DNA from: Monilinia fructicola
Taxonomy: Eukaryota > Ascomycota > Leotiomycetes > Helotiales > Sclerotiniaceae
Direction: 5' to 3'
DNA: 64,000 nt
Assembly (NCBI GenBank): GCA_008692225.1
Contig: VICG01000010.1
Location: 124,001-188,000, forward strand
Positions 36,210 through 50,100 of the stretch are shown here, piece after piece (the stretch's first letter is position 1; each line of letters starts with the position of its first letter). Both the position numbers and the translations under genes were made by a program. The notes below the pieces were generated by a model. It saw only the letters and a list, made by a program, of their open reading frames with translations. It did not search any database and had not been told where the DNA came from.

Positions 36210-36833
36210 ATGGTCAAGGTCGGAGATTCTATTCCAACTGTTGAGCTCGCCGAGGGCAACCCAGGTCAAAAGGTCAACCTTGCCGCGGAGTTTGGTGAAG
36301 GTTCTGGTATCATCATTGGTGTTCCAGCTGCTTTCAGTCCAACATGCTCTGATTCCCACGTTCCCGGATATATCCTCCACCCAAAGCTTGAATCCGCAGG
36401 AAAGGTCTTTGTAGTATCTGTCAACGATGCTTTCGTGTAAGACTCTTCTACTCTGCCCCTTCTATGACCCCTCTACTCTGACCACACATCCTTCACATGT
36501 TGTCAAACTTAGCTGATCAAATATATCAACAGCACAAATGCATGGGGCAAATCTCTTGACCCCGAAAAGAAGAGTGGTATTCGTTTCCTCGGTGATCAAG
36601 ATGGAAGCTTCACTCGTGCTTGGGACCTCGAATTCGATGCTGCACCATTGTTGGGTACAAACAGAAGCAAGAGATATGCAATCGTTATTGAGGGTGGCAA
36701 GGTTAAGAGCGTGAATGTTGAGCCAGATAACATTGGCCACACTGGTATGTTTGAAAGACACCTTACTACCTGCAAATCAATATACTAACAACTAGTCTCA
36801 GTTTCCGGTGCCGACAAGATTCTTGGAGAGTAA
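36210..36833 (+). CDS. Prx5-type peroxiredoxin (thioredoxin peroxidase), single cysteine
   Basis: Exons are 36210..36436, 36533..36744 and 36802..36833; 156 aa, slightly short for the ~165-aa family. Introns have standard GTAAGA/GTATGT donors. The peroxidatic site reads PAAFSPTCSDSHVPGYI, with Cys46 in the TxxC setting and the conserved Pro/Thr; the usual PGAF is PAAF here. FVVSVNDAFVTNAWG and RYAIVIEGGKVKSVNVEPDN follow as in the family. The protein reduces H2O2 or alkyl hydroperoxides, normally in cytosol or peroxisome. Cys46 is the only cysteine in the predicted protein, so an intramolecular resolving cysteine is absent and a 1-Cys or intermolecular mechanism is expected. The C-terminus (ILGE) is not a PTS1 signal, which argues for the cytosol. 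The frame is intact. Confidence 0.92.
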
Positions 36834-38616
36834 GGAGAGGAATAATGAATTGGAATGATTATGAATAGCAACTTATATGACAGACACGGTTTAGCATCGT
36901 GAAGGATAATTTTGATTTTTGGAATACAATAGTTTCAATCCTGTTTTTCTCAACACAAATCCTTGTGTGAATCCTAATGTTGATGTTTGCAAGTGGCAGA
37001 AGACATTGGGCTATATTACCAGTTGCCGCCCACAGGTCATGGTAAACCTAGAGTACGATTTTTCCTTCCACAGGCCGTACTCAGTTGAGAGGACGACTTT
37101 TTCGTTTCAATACCTCATCTCATGCGGTGCTTTTCTTTGTTTATATATCCTGTCTCAAGCTCTGTTGCCTCTGTTCGTCACCGAACATCTAAATCAATTT
37201 CTCAAAAGCCGTGGGCTTCTCAACATCAAGAACGATAGACTGCACCACCACATGCTCTGGGGAGTCAACGTCTTTATACCTGAGCAATGTTGAAGATCGG
37301 TGTACACGGATATCACGGATAACCAAGACTGTTAATCTTCAACTCTATCCCCACCCTCATCTCAAGAAAGGCATGTATCTATATCGAAATGTCCGAAGCT
37401 GATGCATACATGATATTTGACTTTGACATAAACGCCGAAACGTGACTCGGGCACATATTCAAGTAAACCATTACGGTCATCAATTGCATAATAGGAGGAG
37501 ACAGCACTCGACAAGTTATCACTGGCGTCAAGCTATTGACAATTCCCATTTGTTATATTAGCGTTCCCATTCCTTATATTAACAATTCTCATTCGTGGAA
37601 TTGTTATACGACGAGTTACTCCATTCAAGATGAATATTGGATTTTAAGATGATGGCCATAGCTCTCCACTTTTGCAGTTTTATACTGTGCTCTATCATTC
37701 AACTTGATTCAGGTCAAGTCGTCCTCCCATTTGAGTTCATTGGATCGTTCCAGAAGCACATGATCTAGGTTTCCCAGGGTCCCAAAGGGCTTATCACTCT
37801 CATGATCCTCGCTCTCGTTACCTGAATACATTGATTTTCCCCCAAGACGGTTACCCAAAAACCTTAATGACAATAGAGGTTGCTGCCACAATATCGCCGG
37901 CTCTACCCGTGTACCTGCACTCTACATATGGAGTACAGCATGTACAGTGTTGTAATAATGATAATAATAATAATATACAGTGTAGTACATAGTGTAACCT
38001 TAAATCCAGATCCCGTGTCTCAGTTGCAAATATGACAAGACCGCATTGGACAGTATAGTACTGTGCAGCAGAGACAACTCTCCTTGAACTTCTAGATTAA
38101 TTCTCGAAGGCATTGAAAACGGTGTGTAGGGAAGAATTCAAATTAGTATGTAATCAGAACAGGGCATCCCGGTTTCGTTTCTAAATAATTATCATTTGGT
38201 GTTGCCATCCATGTGCACATTGCTCATCGTTTCACTTCCCCTGAGTTTTATCTCTTCATCTTGTCTATTCCGGACGGACCCACTCGTTTCGTCAACCCGG
38301 CATCCCTCCCGACTCACTGCCGGCAATTGACCGACCCCAGATTGCTGAGCCACCGGCCTGGATTCTGGAATTCTTTTTGGACGGGATGCGGGAGAATGAG
38401 CAATCCACCGTGGCTACGAAGGACTTTCCGGTCCTTTCTCTCATCCTCCTGTTTCCGTGAAAGTGGACCTTTAATCTATTCCCAAAAGTACAAATATGCC
38501 TTGAATTCTTCGAGTTGGGAATTCCTCCATCACTCACACTCTCTCACATCACCATCTCCTCATCCAAGCACACAAACCTCCATCTCCAATCGTTAACACA
38601 CTCCCCTCGTGCCAAC
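36834..38616. other. Intergenic, no supported gene
   Basis: 3' region of the peroxiredoxin gene and promoter of the Cys-rich secreted protein. Contains a duplicated CCCATTTGTTATATTAGCGTTCCCATTCCTTATATTA-like pair near 37545-37585 and a (TAA)n run near 37950-37975. Confidence 0.4.
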
Positions 38617-39115
38617 ATGCATTTCCTCAACACCGTCGTCAGCGTCATCGCTTTCTGCACCGTCGCATCCGCAACCCGCGACCTCGCCACCTCCAACACC
38701 AAGGGCTACTACCCCAAGAGCCCAGCTTGCAAAGGTAAGCGCATCTCCTCTTCCAAACCACACACACAGATAGCTAACCCCCATCCCAGCAACCAAAGTC
38801 TCCAAGGCCATCCAAGCCGCCGAGTGCGCCTACAACACCCGCGTCGCCGGCAAGCAAACCTTCGCCGTCTTCGAGCAAGACCACAAATACGACAGCAGCC
38901 ACGGGGCTCCCTACGGAACCTGTTCCGCCTACACCTGTACCGCACCCACCAAGTCGCAATTGACGGCCGGAGGCGATTACTGGACCTTCTACTGGGGCAA
39001 CCAGGGAACTTCCAAGGGCGTTGGCACCACTTGCATCAAGAGTCCTGTTGATGGCACTTGCGGCTGTGAGAACTCGGATGGCACCTTTGTTTACGGTCGC
39101 AGTGACTGCAAGTAG
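38617..39115 (+). CDS. Small cysteine-rich secreted protein, 147 aa (effector-like candidate)
   Basis: Exons are 38617..38734 and 38790..39115. The 55-nt intron runs GTAAGC..CAG with a perfect GCTAACC branch site. The N-terminus MHFLNTVVSVIAFCTVASA is a signal peptide. The mature part of ~128 residues has eight cysteines, enough for four disulfides, several close together (GTCSAYTC and GTCGCEN); the rest is Gly/Thr/Tyr-rich. This size, the cysteine content and an even cysteine count match fungal apoplastic secreted proteins that may act on a host, but no enzyme motif is visible and I cannot name the family. Its third-position C bias is markedly stronger than in neighbouring genes, which fits high expression. 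A GGAT tetranucleotide run begins right after the stop. Confidence 0.8.
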
Positions 39116-39143
39116 ATGGATGGATGGATGGATGGATGGATGG
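39114..39143. repeat. (GGAT)n microsatellite
   Basis: About seven GGAT units starting at the stop codon of the Cys-rich protein gene, inside its 3' UTR. Confidence 0.85.
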
Positions 39144-41100
39144 GTGAAGAAGGGGGGGCCCAGCTTTGAGCTTGCTCGACGATGGGGTTGAGGATTGGGG
39201 TTGAAGAGGCGCTTCATCTTCTTGTACATACTTACTTTACATTTCACCTGAACATAGCATAGCATGAGATAAAAGAACCACAATTTATCCCGCGTTCACA
39301 ATATCGGTTCCCGCTCCCTTGAATCCCGCCACGTCTTGATGTTACTCGGAACACTGTATGCTCGCCCTGTAAGGTGCCTTGCTCGCCATACCTACTGCGC
39401 TCGAGTCCTGCACAGCACAGTGTGGTGCGTACGTTGCTATCGGTCAGACTGATGATGTGACGAGCCCCGATCCGATCCGATCATCTATCTCATCGATCAT
39501 CGAGATCTCCCGCCCCTTAATATCGACAGTGCATCACTTAAGCTTATTCGAATCTTGATGTTTCACATGCCAATCTTGAGGTTTCAGCGTGTTATGGGGT
39601 ACGGTATTGGATTTGTGAACCGTAGTTTAAAGTACAGTACAGTATTATGCGTATCGTGCTATGCCATCTCATTTATCCCTTTCGTCCCATCCATCCATCC
39701 CATCCCATCCGTCGCCGGCCCCACTTGCCAACACACATGACTTCGCCATTCCAGCGAGATTCGAAACGCACCCTCGTGTTTTTGTGTATTACAGTAGAGT
39801 ACTGTACGTAGGTAAGGCAGGACCCTATTCCATGCCCGTTTCACATGGAGATGCTATACTGTAAGGTTGGGGATGTCTATCCTATCCTTTCCTTTCCTTC
39901 CCTCTGCGGATGCGGGTACTGTGCAAAGCCGCCCCCCACCCGCCCGGGTGTTTGAGATTGGCTAGGGTGGGAATAGGGGGTTGCTGGTTGCCGTTTGTTG
40001 CACGTCTGGGTATTGCTACCTTCTCTTTTGGGAGTTGGGGGGGGGGAGGGGGAGGAAAGGGGGTGTAAGATGGTACTGTGGATTTCTGGTACAGTAGGGG
40101 AAGATTACGGGGTGCTAGCTCGGATCATGGGATGAGATGGGGTGGTGGATTTGCACGTGGTAGCTTGTTAATAGGGGTGATGGATAAGGGTAAGAAGATG
40201 GATGGGAGAAAGAACACTCTGTTCTATTGTACTGTGCGGTATAGCCCACCTCACGAATACATATTACACACACACACACACACACGCACATACCTATCCC
40301 TAAACCACGTAACTCAAACTACTCAATCCACAATCCATCCACAATCCATCCACAATCCACGCCCCACAAGGAAACGAAGAAACAAACCGAAAATTTGTTG
40401 CACATCTACAAAATACCACCTTTCGTCCCCCATGCCCAGATTCGGAATAGTGAGTGCAGCTAGTCGAGAAGTGGGTTCCGTGGCCGAGCTGTTTGGCGCC
40501 ACGTTATGGGTGAGGTGGAAAGGTCGGGGGTGCCGTAAGGGGGAAGGGGGTAATGGGCGGGTATTTGTTGCATGTCTGGAAATACCACCTTCTTGTGATT
40601 CTTGGACGGATGGGGAAAGGGGGTGGTGGGTGGGTGATCTTGGTGATGGGGCGCCGGGGGTTTGGGTGCGTGTTGGTTGTTAGTTGTTGGTTGTTGGTTG
40701 TTTGGGATTGGGCACTTTTGGGTTCATCTGCTCATCTGTATGTACGGAGTATGTGGTTTGAAGTGTTGTTGAGTGTACTGCAGTTGGAGTTTTTGGGATG
40801 GACCTGAGTTGGAGGATTGGATGATGGTTGTTGATGATGGGCCTATGATGAGAAGATGAGCGGAGAGTGGAAGTGAGCGCTTTGATGAGGTGAATAGGAT
40901 ACTTTTTGCGAGGTTCTTGACTCTTGAAAGTTTGGTTCTTGTTTCTAGGGAACGCTGTATGGTGTGTTTCATCCGGTGTTATTATAACAATATGGAGGTT
41001 GCGGTTAAATTTTTAATGTGTAACCTATCTATACTAGAGGTTTGTGTCACGGTATTTTCCCCTTCACCGCTAGTCTTGGAGACGGTTTAGTGAACTGGAA
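39144..41100. other. Low-complexity spacer with G-rich tracts, no supported gene
   Basis: The sequence holds homopolymer G runs (near 40035-40065), a CA run (ACACACAC near 40267-40286), ACAATCCATCC repeats (40325-40360) and repeated TACAGTA/GTACTG words. A frame of 201 codons at 40078-40683 is driven by G-rich and CA-rich low complexity and is not convincing. The word TTTGTTGCAYRTCT followed by a TAYCACC-like sequence recurs at about 39994, 40394 and 40564. Confidence 0.5.
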
Positions 41101-44100
41101 TCAAGACGAATCGAACAGTCCTTCAACAATTATCGCATGATAATTACTCGGTATGTAGAAGAAGAAAGTGATGGTTATTTTCTTATTGTCTCGAATGCTT
41201 TTTTTAATATAATTAAGCTTTCGCACAATTTGAAAGTACCGTCTTCACGTAACACAATGATCACCCTGGCGCTGATCTTTGATCTTAGACTTCACTGGTA
41301 AAACCTCAAAACTCTAAGGCTTGTGAGCTCGAGTTTCTCATGCAAGGTTACTCAGAAGTGTAAGCATACCTAGGTAACTCCTTAAAAATCAGTTTTCCTG
41401 CTACATTAAGACTATGACTATGACTGAGAATCGAATGATTGATATTATAATGAAAACTGGCTCTCTTTCCTTCTACTTTATTTACGGCAGTTCGGATCTG
41501 ATGTTATCCACAATGGCTCCTCGGCTCACGCATATTGGGGATGAAAGGGATTTATATTAATTCCTCGGCTGATTGTGGAGTTTTGTTAGTACCGAGTATA
41601 GTGAAGACCGAGTATAGTAAAGAGTTTTCTTTTTGTCGTTGTTTTTCTCTTCGGCTTTACGCTTTACGGAGTAGATTGCATTCGGGTGGTTGGTTTGGAG
41701 AATGAGTAGGATGCACAGATTTCTGGTGTTGAGCTACTCATCCTTTTCTTTGCAGGTGTCAGGTTGTCTCAATGATAACACAAGACTATGAATGGTAAAC
41801 CAAGTCACTTTTAGTCTATGTCTAGAGGTCATCTAATTAGCATATCTGCCCCATTGTCATCTCGCTTGAATATGTAAAGTTTACATAACAACTATGGGAA
41901 AGCCATCAAAGCCATCCATCAGGGATCTATGTTCATAAAACGGAGCCAGTGAATTCAATCCAGTCAGGAAGATATGAGTATAGTATTTGAGCTTTAGATT
42001 TTAGGGGTAGTCTATCAGTATGAAAGAATACCGCACAATATAGCTCAAAAGAATGGGCTCCTATCTGGACTCATACATGCAGTTGTTTGCACAAAACACG
42101 GTGAGTGTATATGTTGAGCAGTTTGGAGAGTTTCCCATTAGCACAAAGATGTTTCATCCTTGCCGTCAACCGCTCTCTCCTACTATGATCTAATCTTTCT
42201 TTTCTTTTCTTGCTCTCCTGTATCATATCTTAGATTTTATTGCATTGCATTCCATATCTCAGATTTCTTTAGCCTCAAATTTTGCTGCCATCGCATTACG
42301 AAATCTTCGATGTGCTGTCTTCGAGATCGGCTATGCTGTACTTTGCATGAATGAGAGTATGGACAATTCTTTGCCGGAATTTTTCAATAGGGCCATATAT
42401 CATATCAGGAAAAGCAACTTATATTCAGCTCTAGCGAACTCTGCTGGCTTCATGGTGATTAGTAGCTGTACTAGAACGAATAGTTTCGTCTGAATGGAGA
42501 TTGTTGATTATTCTCCCCAAATACCTTTAATACCGTTGTTGTTGTTGTTGTTGTTGTTTTTAAGACGCCATGAATTGTAGTCATCTGATTTATCAGAAAA
42601 CTATAGTCAATTGTAAGAATAGAAGTCATAGTCAAGAGTCCACCAGGTCCTCAAATGCGGTCATAAAGTAGCGGGATTGTTAATCAAGAAATGATCAGAG
42701 TGACGGATGTTTGTTGAACTCCATATCTACTCTTCTTCTCAGGGGATCTGAAATATATATAGCTTTTAGAATCCTTCCTTGAATAAATCAGGGTGTATCG
42801 TGGGAGTAATCCCAGGTGACTCAATCCAAGAAAGACACGACGTATGGTTTGTTTTAGGGTGTATAGAAGAGAAAGGGATCTTCTAATTGACTGGAAACGG
42901 GAGATCGAGCAAATGGGCAATATTTTCCACTTCTCACTTATATCATATTCTATATATCTCTGGGAGCCAAAGATAAAGAGTTTATATCTGACGAGAAGCT
43001 GAAGGGGCAAGATTAAACGGAATATGGGGACCAGAAATCTCGATAGAAAGGTGCTCATCTATTTGAAAAAACTCTCCTAAGTCAATATCTATCTAAAGAG
43101 ACTCTCCTAGGTCATTGTCCCGACAAGCTTGAAGTTTCTTTTCCAAGGTGACTTGAGGTTTCTACAAATTCAGAACCAATATACGACTGAACTGAATCTG
43201 GAGCCTTCATTCTCCTATTCTCGCTCGATGTGCTCGAATATATAACCACTCATCTGAAGAACGTCATTCCTAAGGATTTTCCTTCCGAGATCGCCATTGC
43301 CATTATCATTCACTTTACGAGAAGAAGTCACGGGTTCTATGTATCAACGAACATAAACCTCTTTCCGATTTGCAAGTTATGATATGAATCAGGTACATAT
43401 AAGATCTATCACTTTTTGGATCGGCCGATAAGTTCGACAGGAAAGCTTCTTGCCGATTGCATTCCTGGTCGATTATGGCCGGAAAGATTTGGAATAGAGC
43501 ACATTTTAGATAGACTAATTGTGCTGTGGAAAGTTTTGAAGGGGACTATCCAATAGCAGAGCTCACTTGACCCATACTGCACCTGGAGTTCCGGATAAGA
43601 AGTCTCAATTCACTATGGGCTGTCTCGAGTAGATTGAGTGATATGTGTACAGTAATATAGCTATACATTATGGTGCCTGGTCTTTCCTTTCATATCATAG
43701 GGCGAAGAGTACGTGGAAAATGTGAGAAGTGAAGTCACAGAAATTGACTTAGCCCAAGAATAAAAAGAGGGGGCCGATCATCTTGTTACTCGACACACGT
43801 TGTTGTTCTTTTGAATCTAGAAGGCGTATCTTGATCTTGAGGGATGGTAGTCGAAGTAAAACTTATGGCAACAGAAATTATAGGCCGAACAAGTTTAGGC
43901 ATCGTTGTCAGTTTAGTCCTTGCCATTATGAGAAAAATACATTCATCCAAGATCTCAAGAATCATGATCAAATTACAAAGGCAGCGGCCTTGAAGTTCTT
44001 GCAAACAAAGTCCTGGAATTCTATACAAATGTCATGGAGACAGAGTTTTGGGCTACTTCATTTGCTGTTCGCAGTCTTCCCTGAGTCTTGCAGATTTTAA

Positions 44101-47100
44101 GAGGAAGAGTTTCTCTTAAGTAGCTATAGGCGCCACTGCATGAGATATTATTTCGAGGATTTACCTGCAGTGAGTAATTTTATCTACTACAAAGATATTC
44201 CACAAACGTGTCATAGAAAGCTCATTACCAACCCTTCGATATCTACTACTAAGACAGGAATGGGTTCTAATTTCTCTGAAAATCTGCGCTCTAGACGAAA
44301 ACTGGAGCATTAAGTTGTCCACCGAATTGCATCACAAATCTGATATATATATTCTACTGGCTCAAGGCTTTCTGAGGCCATTCAGCATTTCTTTTATGTA
44401 TAAATACATTCGATGAAAATTAGATTATCTTTTTGCCGGAATTTTGACAAGGCTTTCCATTTCCGGAAATTATCAAACACACTACAAGTACAGTACTAGA
44501 GAGTCCCGGGCCCTCGCACATCATTCTAAAAACCTCCTTTTGAAAATCTCCAGAGGAAGCTTCCGCCTTGTGGTATCTTTGGTCTATATTAAGTTCTCTA
44601 CTTTAGTAGGGCTTAAGCTAATACAGAGCTGGTTTTGAGTAAACGTCGTTGTACTTGATGGAGACCTTGGGAGTGGATCTTCGCACTCCAGCCTTTCTTC
44701 ATTTATGGAGGATTGTAGACGTAACCAGTGGCGCTGCTTAATAAAATTCAAAAGGAAAGGTCTGGAAAATGATATGTTCAATCAGCCAAAAGAACATATC
44801 CGCACATGTGTATCCCGCAGAAGCCAACATCCGTGCTGAAAGGATCATGGTGGATGTCTCGAGCTGGCCAAAATTATGCTAGAGGCCATGGCTATCTCTT
44901 AAGTACACCTAAATCTCTCTGTTGTTGTAATATTGTTCCAGAAATGCTGAAGAGATGCTTGGAATGGAGTTTTGGGGGCACGGGAAGAACCCGAGGAATC
45001 AGCGTAATTATTCTGGAATGTAAGATATTGCTACAGAGATTTGTCCGTCTTCAATACCTTGAAGACTAGTGAAGACTATTTATGAGACTCCATCTGATTT
45101 TTTAGTGGATTCAAAATGGCAGCAAGAATGATGAAAAGTGTAGAGGATTGCAATCGGCAAGTAGATTTAATGAGGGCAATAGCCAGACCCAGAGTAACAA
45201 GCGTTTCTTTCCCGGACTACACAGCACTAAGCGGATAATCTCTCGAAGAAGAAATGTCTGAGCAGATGGCAATTCAAAGGTGTTGGAAGAAGCTTTTCCC
45301 GTATGATATTGAAGCGATTGGTTCTCCGCTGTGGAGGTTCCGTGGAATTCTCATGGCATAATACATCAGCTTGAACTATGAAAACCAAACAATAATGATA
45401 CACGGCGATAAGAACGAGATTGTTCGTCTTAATACAGCAATTTTGGCTCGCGGATATGTGGAAAGAACTAATTATCATTTCTCCTCTTTCCAACTCTCGA
45501 ATCTTTCACTCGAGTTATTCATTCAAGGAACTACTTAGGATTCCAATCGACTGGTATTTCGACATATAGGGATATGGGATTAATTCCAGGTTTCCCGGAG
45601 GCCTGAGAGGCCTCATTGCTTGATTTTGTATTACATCCCTATCCTGTCTACAAACACCGGTCACAAACCATGTATCGTTTTATAGACTAGATACTTCTTC
45701 AGGTAATTTTCAGGTTGTATCAAGCCCGCCTTCTTTTCCTTCCACCGCCCCACAGAGTTTGATGATTTGGAATAAGTGAGATGCGTCCTGTTTTCGACAG
45801 TATTCAAATACAATAGGTATTCTATCCTCAAGTAGTAGTGAATAATTGAGAAACAGAATAGATGGAAAGATTCAGAGGACCATGTAATTATGAGCGTAAA
45901 ATGCCCCTAGGGCTACAGCAAACACAGGATTAGATAGGAAAGCGTAGGCAATTGAACAAAGAGTCTTTTTCTATCACTTTGGCATTCAAAAAAAAAAGTC
46001 AAGAGCAGCACTCAAACGGAGAAACTTAAAGAGAAGATTGAAGTGAAGGTCTTACGGACATCTGATACAAGGAGACTGGACGGACATGTGTTCTTGGATA
46101 GCGCCAATCATCATTCGGCCTTCGGTTGAAATGTTGACGATAGGTAAAGGTGCAGAAAAGAGTGGTAGGAAGAACAAGATCCCGATATCAGATATAGAAC
46201 GTTCTTGATCCCTTGAATGCCATGTAAGCTTTTCGGAACATACATGTGCTATGTCGCATTCGTCAAAAGCATGGTTCCCGGAAGAGAACCCCGAAGACGC
46301 ACCATTATTATCGGGGTGTGTCTAGCATCGAGATTGATCTCTTTGGCCTGAAAACTCGACTCTCAAACTTAGGAAAACATTGAGTAAACAGAAATTGGGA
46401 GATTATGTTGATTTTATACAGGGACAGGTGCAAGCTTGTAAATAAAATGAAAGTCTACTAAGGTTATAGCAAACCTCATAAATCCCGTGATTTGCCGACT
46501 CGCTTGCAGTTCACCATGACGGTAGTTGAAATGGAGATATTGAAAGATGGGACTATAGAGATCCTGATACAAATCCTCCCAGTGCACAGGCGAGAAAGCC
46601 AAAGACATCTGCGTCAATGAAAATGATTTGTATTCGAATTGATGTGAAATACATTTAAAGTGGTAGGGGCAAATCAAAATAGTATACAATGAATTTTAAC
46701 ACTCATCTGGTTTCAATTGATTTATTCGTAAGATCTTCATTATATACTCATTGATTTTATATCATCATCAATCATGCTGGTTAACGTTGAATAATAGAGT
46801 CCCAGTGTGAGTTTAATCTCCAGATCCGACATGATCAAAACTTATCTTGTTCTTGTTCAAGCACGTTATTTGTGGTCTAAAATGAAGCTGTGCTTTTACA
46901 TTAATCCAAAGTCTCTGAGAATTACGAGAATAAAGCGCTACCATCAACGAAATTTTTGATATGGGAATGCATGATAGGAAACAGCAGTCCCCTGTTGAAA
47001 AGCTATTTGTGCTCTTATATATCAAAAGGCATGGCTGTGGTATGAACGGAAGTAGATCTACCTCCAGGAAGAAGTTGAAGGCTGAGCAAATTAGTGATTC

Positions 47101-50100
47101 AAAATTGGCCATTCATCAACAACACACGGCAAGTGAATGATGATTACCACATGATTTTTTATCTTCCTTATCTTTCTTTCTATGAGGCTTTGAAGAAAGA
47201 GAATATATGAATATATCATTAACCCGTGAGGAAAGAGTGATCAGATTGAAAGTATCTATCAAGCGCTTGATGTTCAGCGGACATAAAGATCAGTCCGAAC
47301 ACGAAGCCGCCGACACTCAAGTAATTGAAAGGTAACATGGTGTATTCCCGTCGATTCCAACCTATCAAATCCAAAACCCTTAGAAGGGCAACGATAAAAA
47401 CATTGTTTGATAATTGCTGAGAACAACCTTGGAAGTGAAAGACCGAGCCAGAACGGACTCCACTATCAGTATTCAATCTACGATGTATTAGATAACAAGC
47501 TAGAGTCCATAACCTAAGAAGTAATATCCTTGTGCCCAAGACACACTGGACAAGAGTCAGCTTTCCAAGTTTAAATAAATAGAAAAGCAGTGATGCCGTG
47601 GTTCCAGACCGTTGAAGGTCTTGACTCGGATACAGCCCCTGACGCACTCTGCAACTTGTATGATTGCTCATACTTGAATGGGATAGTACTCTAGGTGCTT
47701 TCTTATATACTGCCGTATGGAAGTAAATGCTGACTATATTGCAATTTCCACTAGAGTGAATGAATCACCCCCGCAGCTCATGTCAAACTTTGGTAAGAAA
47801 ACTCTATAGCTAGTGGATGAAGCCAGAACCCTTTATTCAAGTAAGTGATTATTTGGGGTCAGGATTCACTGGCAAAGTTTCAGTTCCAAGAGCTTTATAT
47901 CGAAGTGTTGAATCTCAGATAATAGCCCTGGAGGTTTCCGTATAAAATATAGTGCATTCAAAGTATAATAAATACTATATACATGCTAACACATAACAAA
48001 ATGATAAAATATATCCCTTGGAGCGGATCCCGAAACTCCGGTGGTGACCAATGCAAGAGCTACTTGCATGCCAATGGACCTTTTGTTTACGGAGCGAAGG
48101 CTAATGAAGAACCCTTCCATGGCTGGAGCCATCTCATGTGATATAACCCCAACTTTTACACATATACCAATAACTTTTGATACCGAACAGCGATTGTAAT
48201 TTCTGATAATGAGCATGATGTATTAAATAATAATTGAGATCATTCCAATCATTCAAGGGATAGCCTCTTTATGATCATTCAATCCCTCTTCATATCTGCC
48301 TTCTGCACTGCCTTTCGTATCTCAACTCCTTGGGGACAATGATGAGTGGTTTAAGAAAGGCTTTTATAACTCCCCAAGAAAGAACTAGTTCTATCGAAGT
48401 TCTTGAAATTCAAAGATATATTCTACTACACACAATTTTCGACAAACATGAAATATAGTCCAAATTAAACTGATATGTAGACTTCCAAGGTTCCAAGATC
48501 ATAAATGATAGACATCGGGCCGAGTTAAATAGCACTCTCACCCTTCATTTAAGATCATATCTAGCATATCTTCTGTTACTGCTATGACCCAACGAGCAAG
48601 AAAGCCCAGGGACAAGAGTCTTCTAACCAAGGGGGAACCCCAAAAGATCTGTGATATAGATATTGCACCATGATGGAGAATGGACAGCTATCTCATCCCG
48701 TTTGATGGCGTCTCGAGTAACAAACAATAGATAAATAAAACAAAGATGAATGACAACACATCAAATATCAGATAACAGCGAAAAACTAGCTATGTGCTGA
48801 TTTCCCTCATATTATTCCTCCACCTCCTGGAACGAAACCACGCTCCATGCCATGGTGACTCTATTGTAGATGTGTGATGACGATAAAAACAAACAACATT
48901 CCTTGAGCGTGCACAGCCCAGAGAAACAGATCCGTAAATCGATAACAGATAAACTAAACCTCGCCAGAATAGTCACACACCATAGGAATATTACTCAAGG
49001 ACTAATTCGTGATGGCAAACAAGGACGAGTAGAAAATGGAAAAAAAGAGGAGGGGAAGGTAATCAAAGTAAATACAGCTGAGAGATAGCATGATCCTACC
49101 CTCCTACGTCACTTCCAGCCGGTAGACCTGCCAAGTACCACTTGTTAAGAACTGAAGTCATATATTTGCTATAATTAAGCCATGGTCATGGCATAATGCA
49201 CCATCATGGCTTCTGGGAGGGCTGCGCACATTTGGCATGCCCTGTTGTGATCTCAAATTCTTGGAGAATAGATTCGCCAGTTGTATAGACGCTGGGACTC
49301 AATTTTTGGATCAATAGTCTCTGTATCAAGAGATGTTTCCATATCTTCTATCTGGAGAAACTTTTCCCACCGTTCTTGATTTCGATGGTCGTCAAGGCCA
49401 ATGGGCAAAATTCATATTACCCATAAATCAATATTTCCCCCCTAGGACTTACTTATATGACTTGTAAGAGGAATTGCCTGCCTTGGATTGCCTTGGTATT
49501 TTCTGGCCTCCTGCACCCACCATCGAGCTATATAGATACAAGGGTGCTCCCATAAACTCAAGGAACATAAGCCCTGCGCCTGGTTTCCGAGAGAATTCAT
49601 CGCTAGAACTAATCTAATATGAGGTGCGCGGGGAAAAAGTATAGGATGCTGAATAGGGAGCGGGAGGACGTGGCGGTCCATGGTTATTTCAAGTAAAACT
49701 ATCTGGGTATTCTTGTTATATACAGCTGGGCAGGCTTAAGGTAATTGATTTAACCTACACAATTTGGAACAAGAGTGAATCTTCACGCCTGAAAAGAAAG
49801 TCCTTCAATAACATAGATTCAATAATCAGCCTTGTGCTCGCCCTTCCATACATGGATATACGGCAATATAGTGGTATTCAGAAATACTGCAAGATCGCCA
49901 GAAGGGGAAGTTTATGCGTATCAGAAGTGCCCGGTGGTCAACAAAGAAAGACGGGATGGGCTAGCCACTCTACAGAAAAAAACTCGAGTCATATGATAAT
50001 AAGCAAAGGGCATGATACTGTGAGAGTAAGTTTTGCGAAAATCATGGAATCATGAAAGAAGCCGGGGAACATATACGCAGAATGCCTTCTATATAGATGG

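Noticed and set aside
40078..40683. A 201-codon frame on the plus strand
   Set aside because: It runs through G-rich, CA-rich and ATCC-repeat low complexity; no domain or sensible composition.
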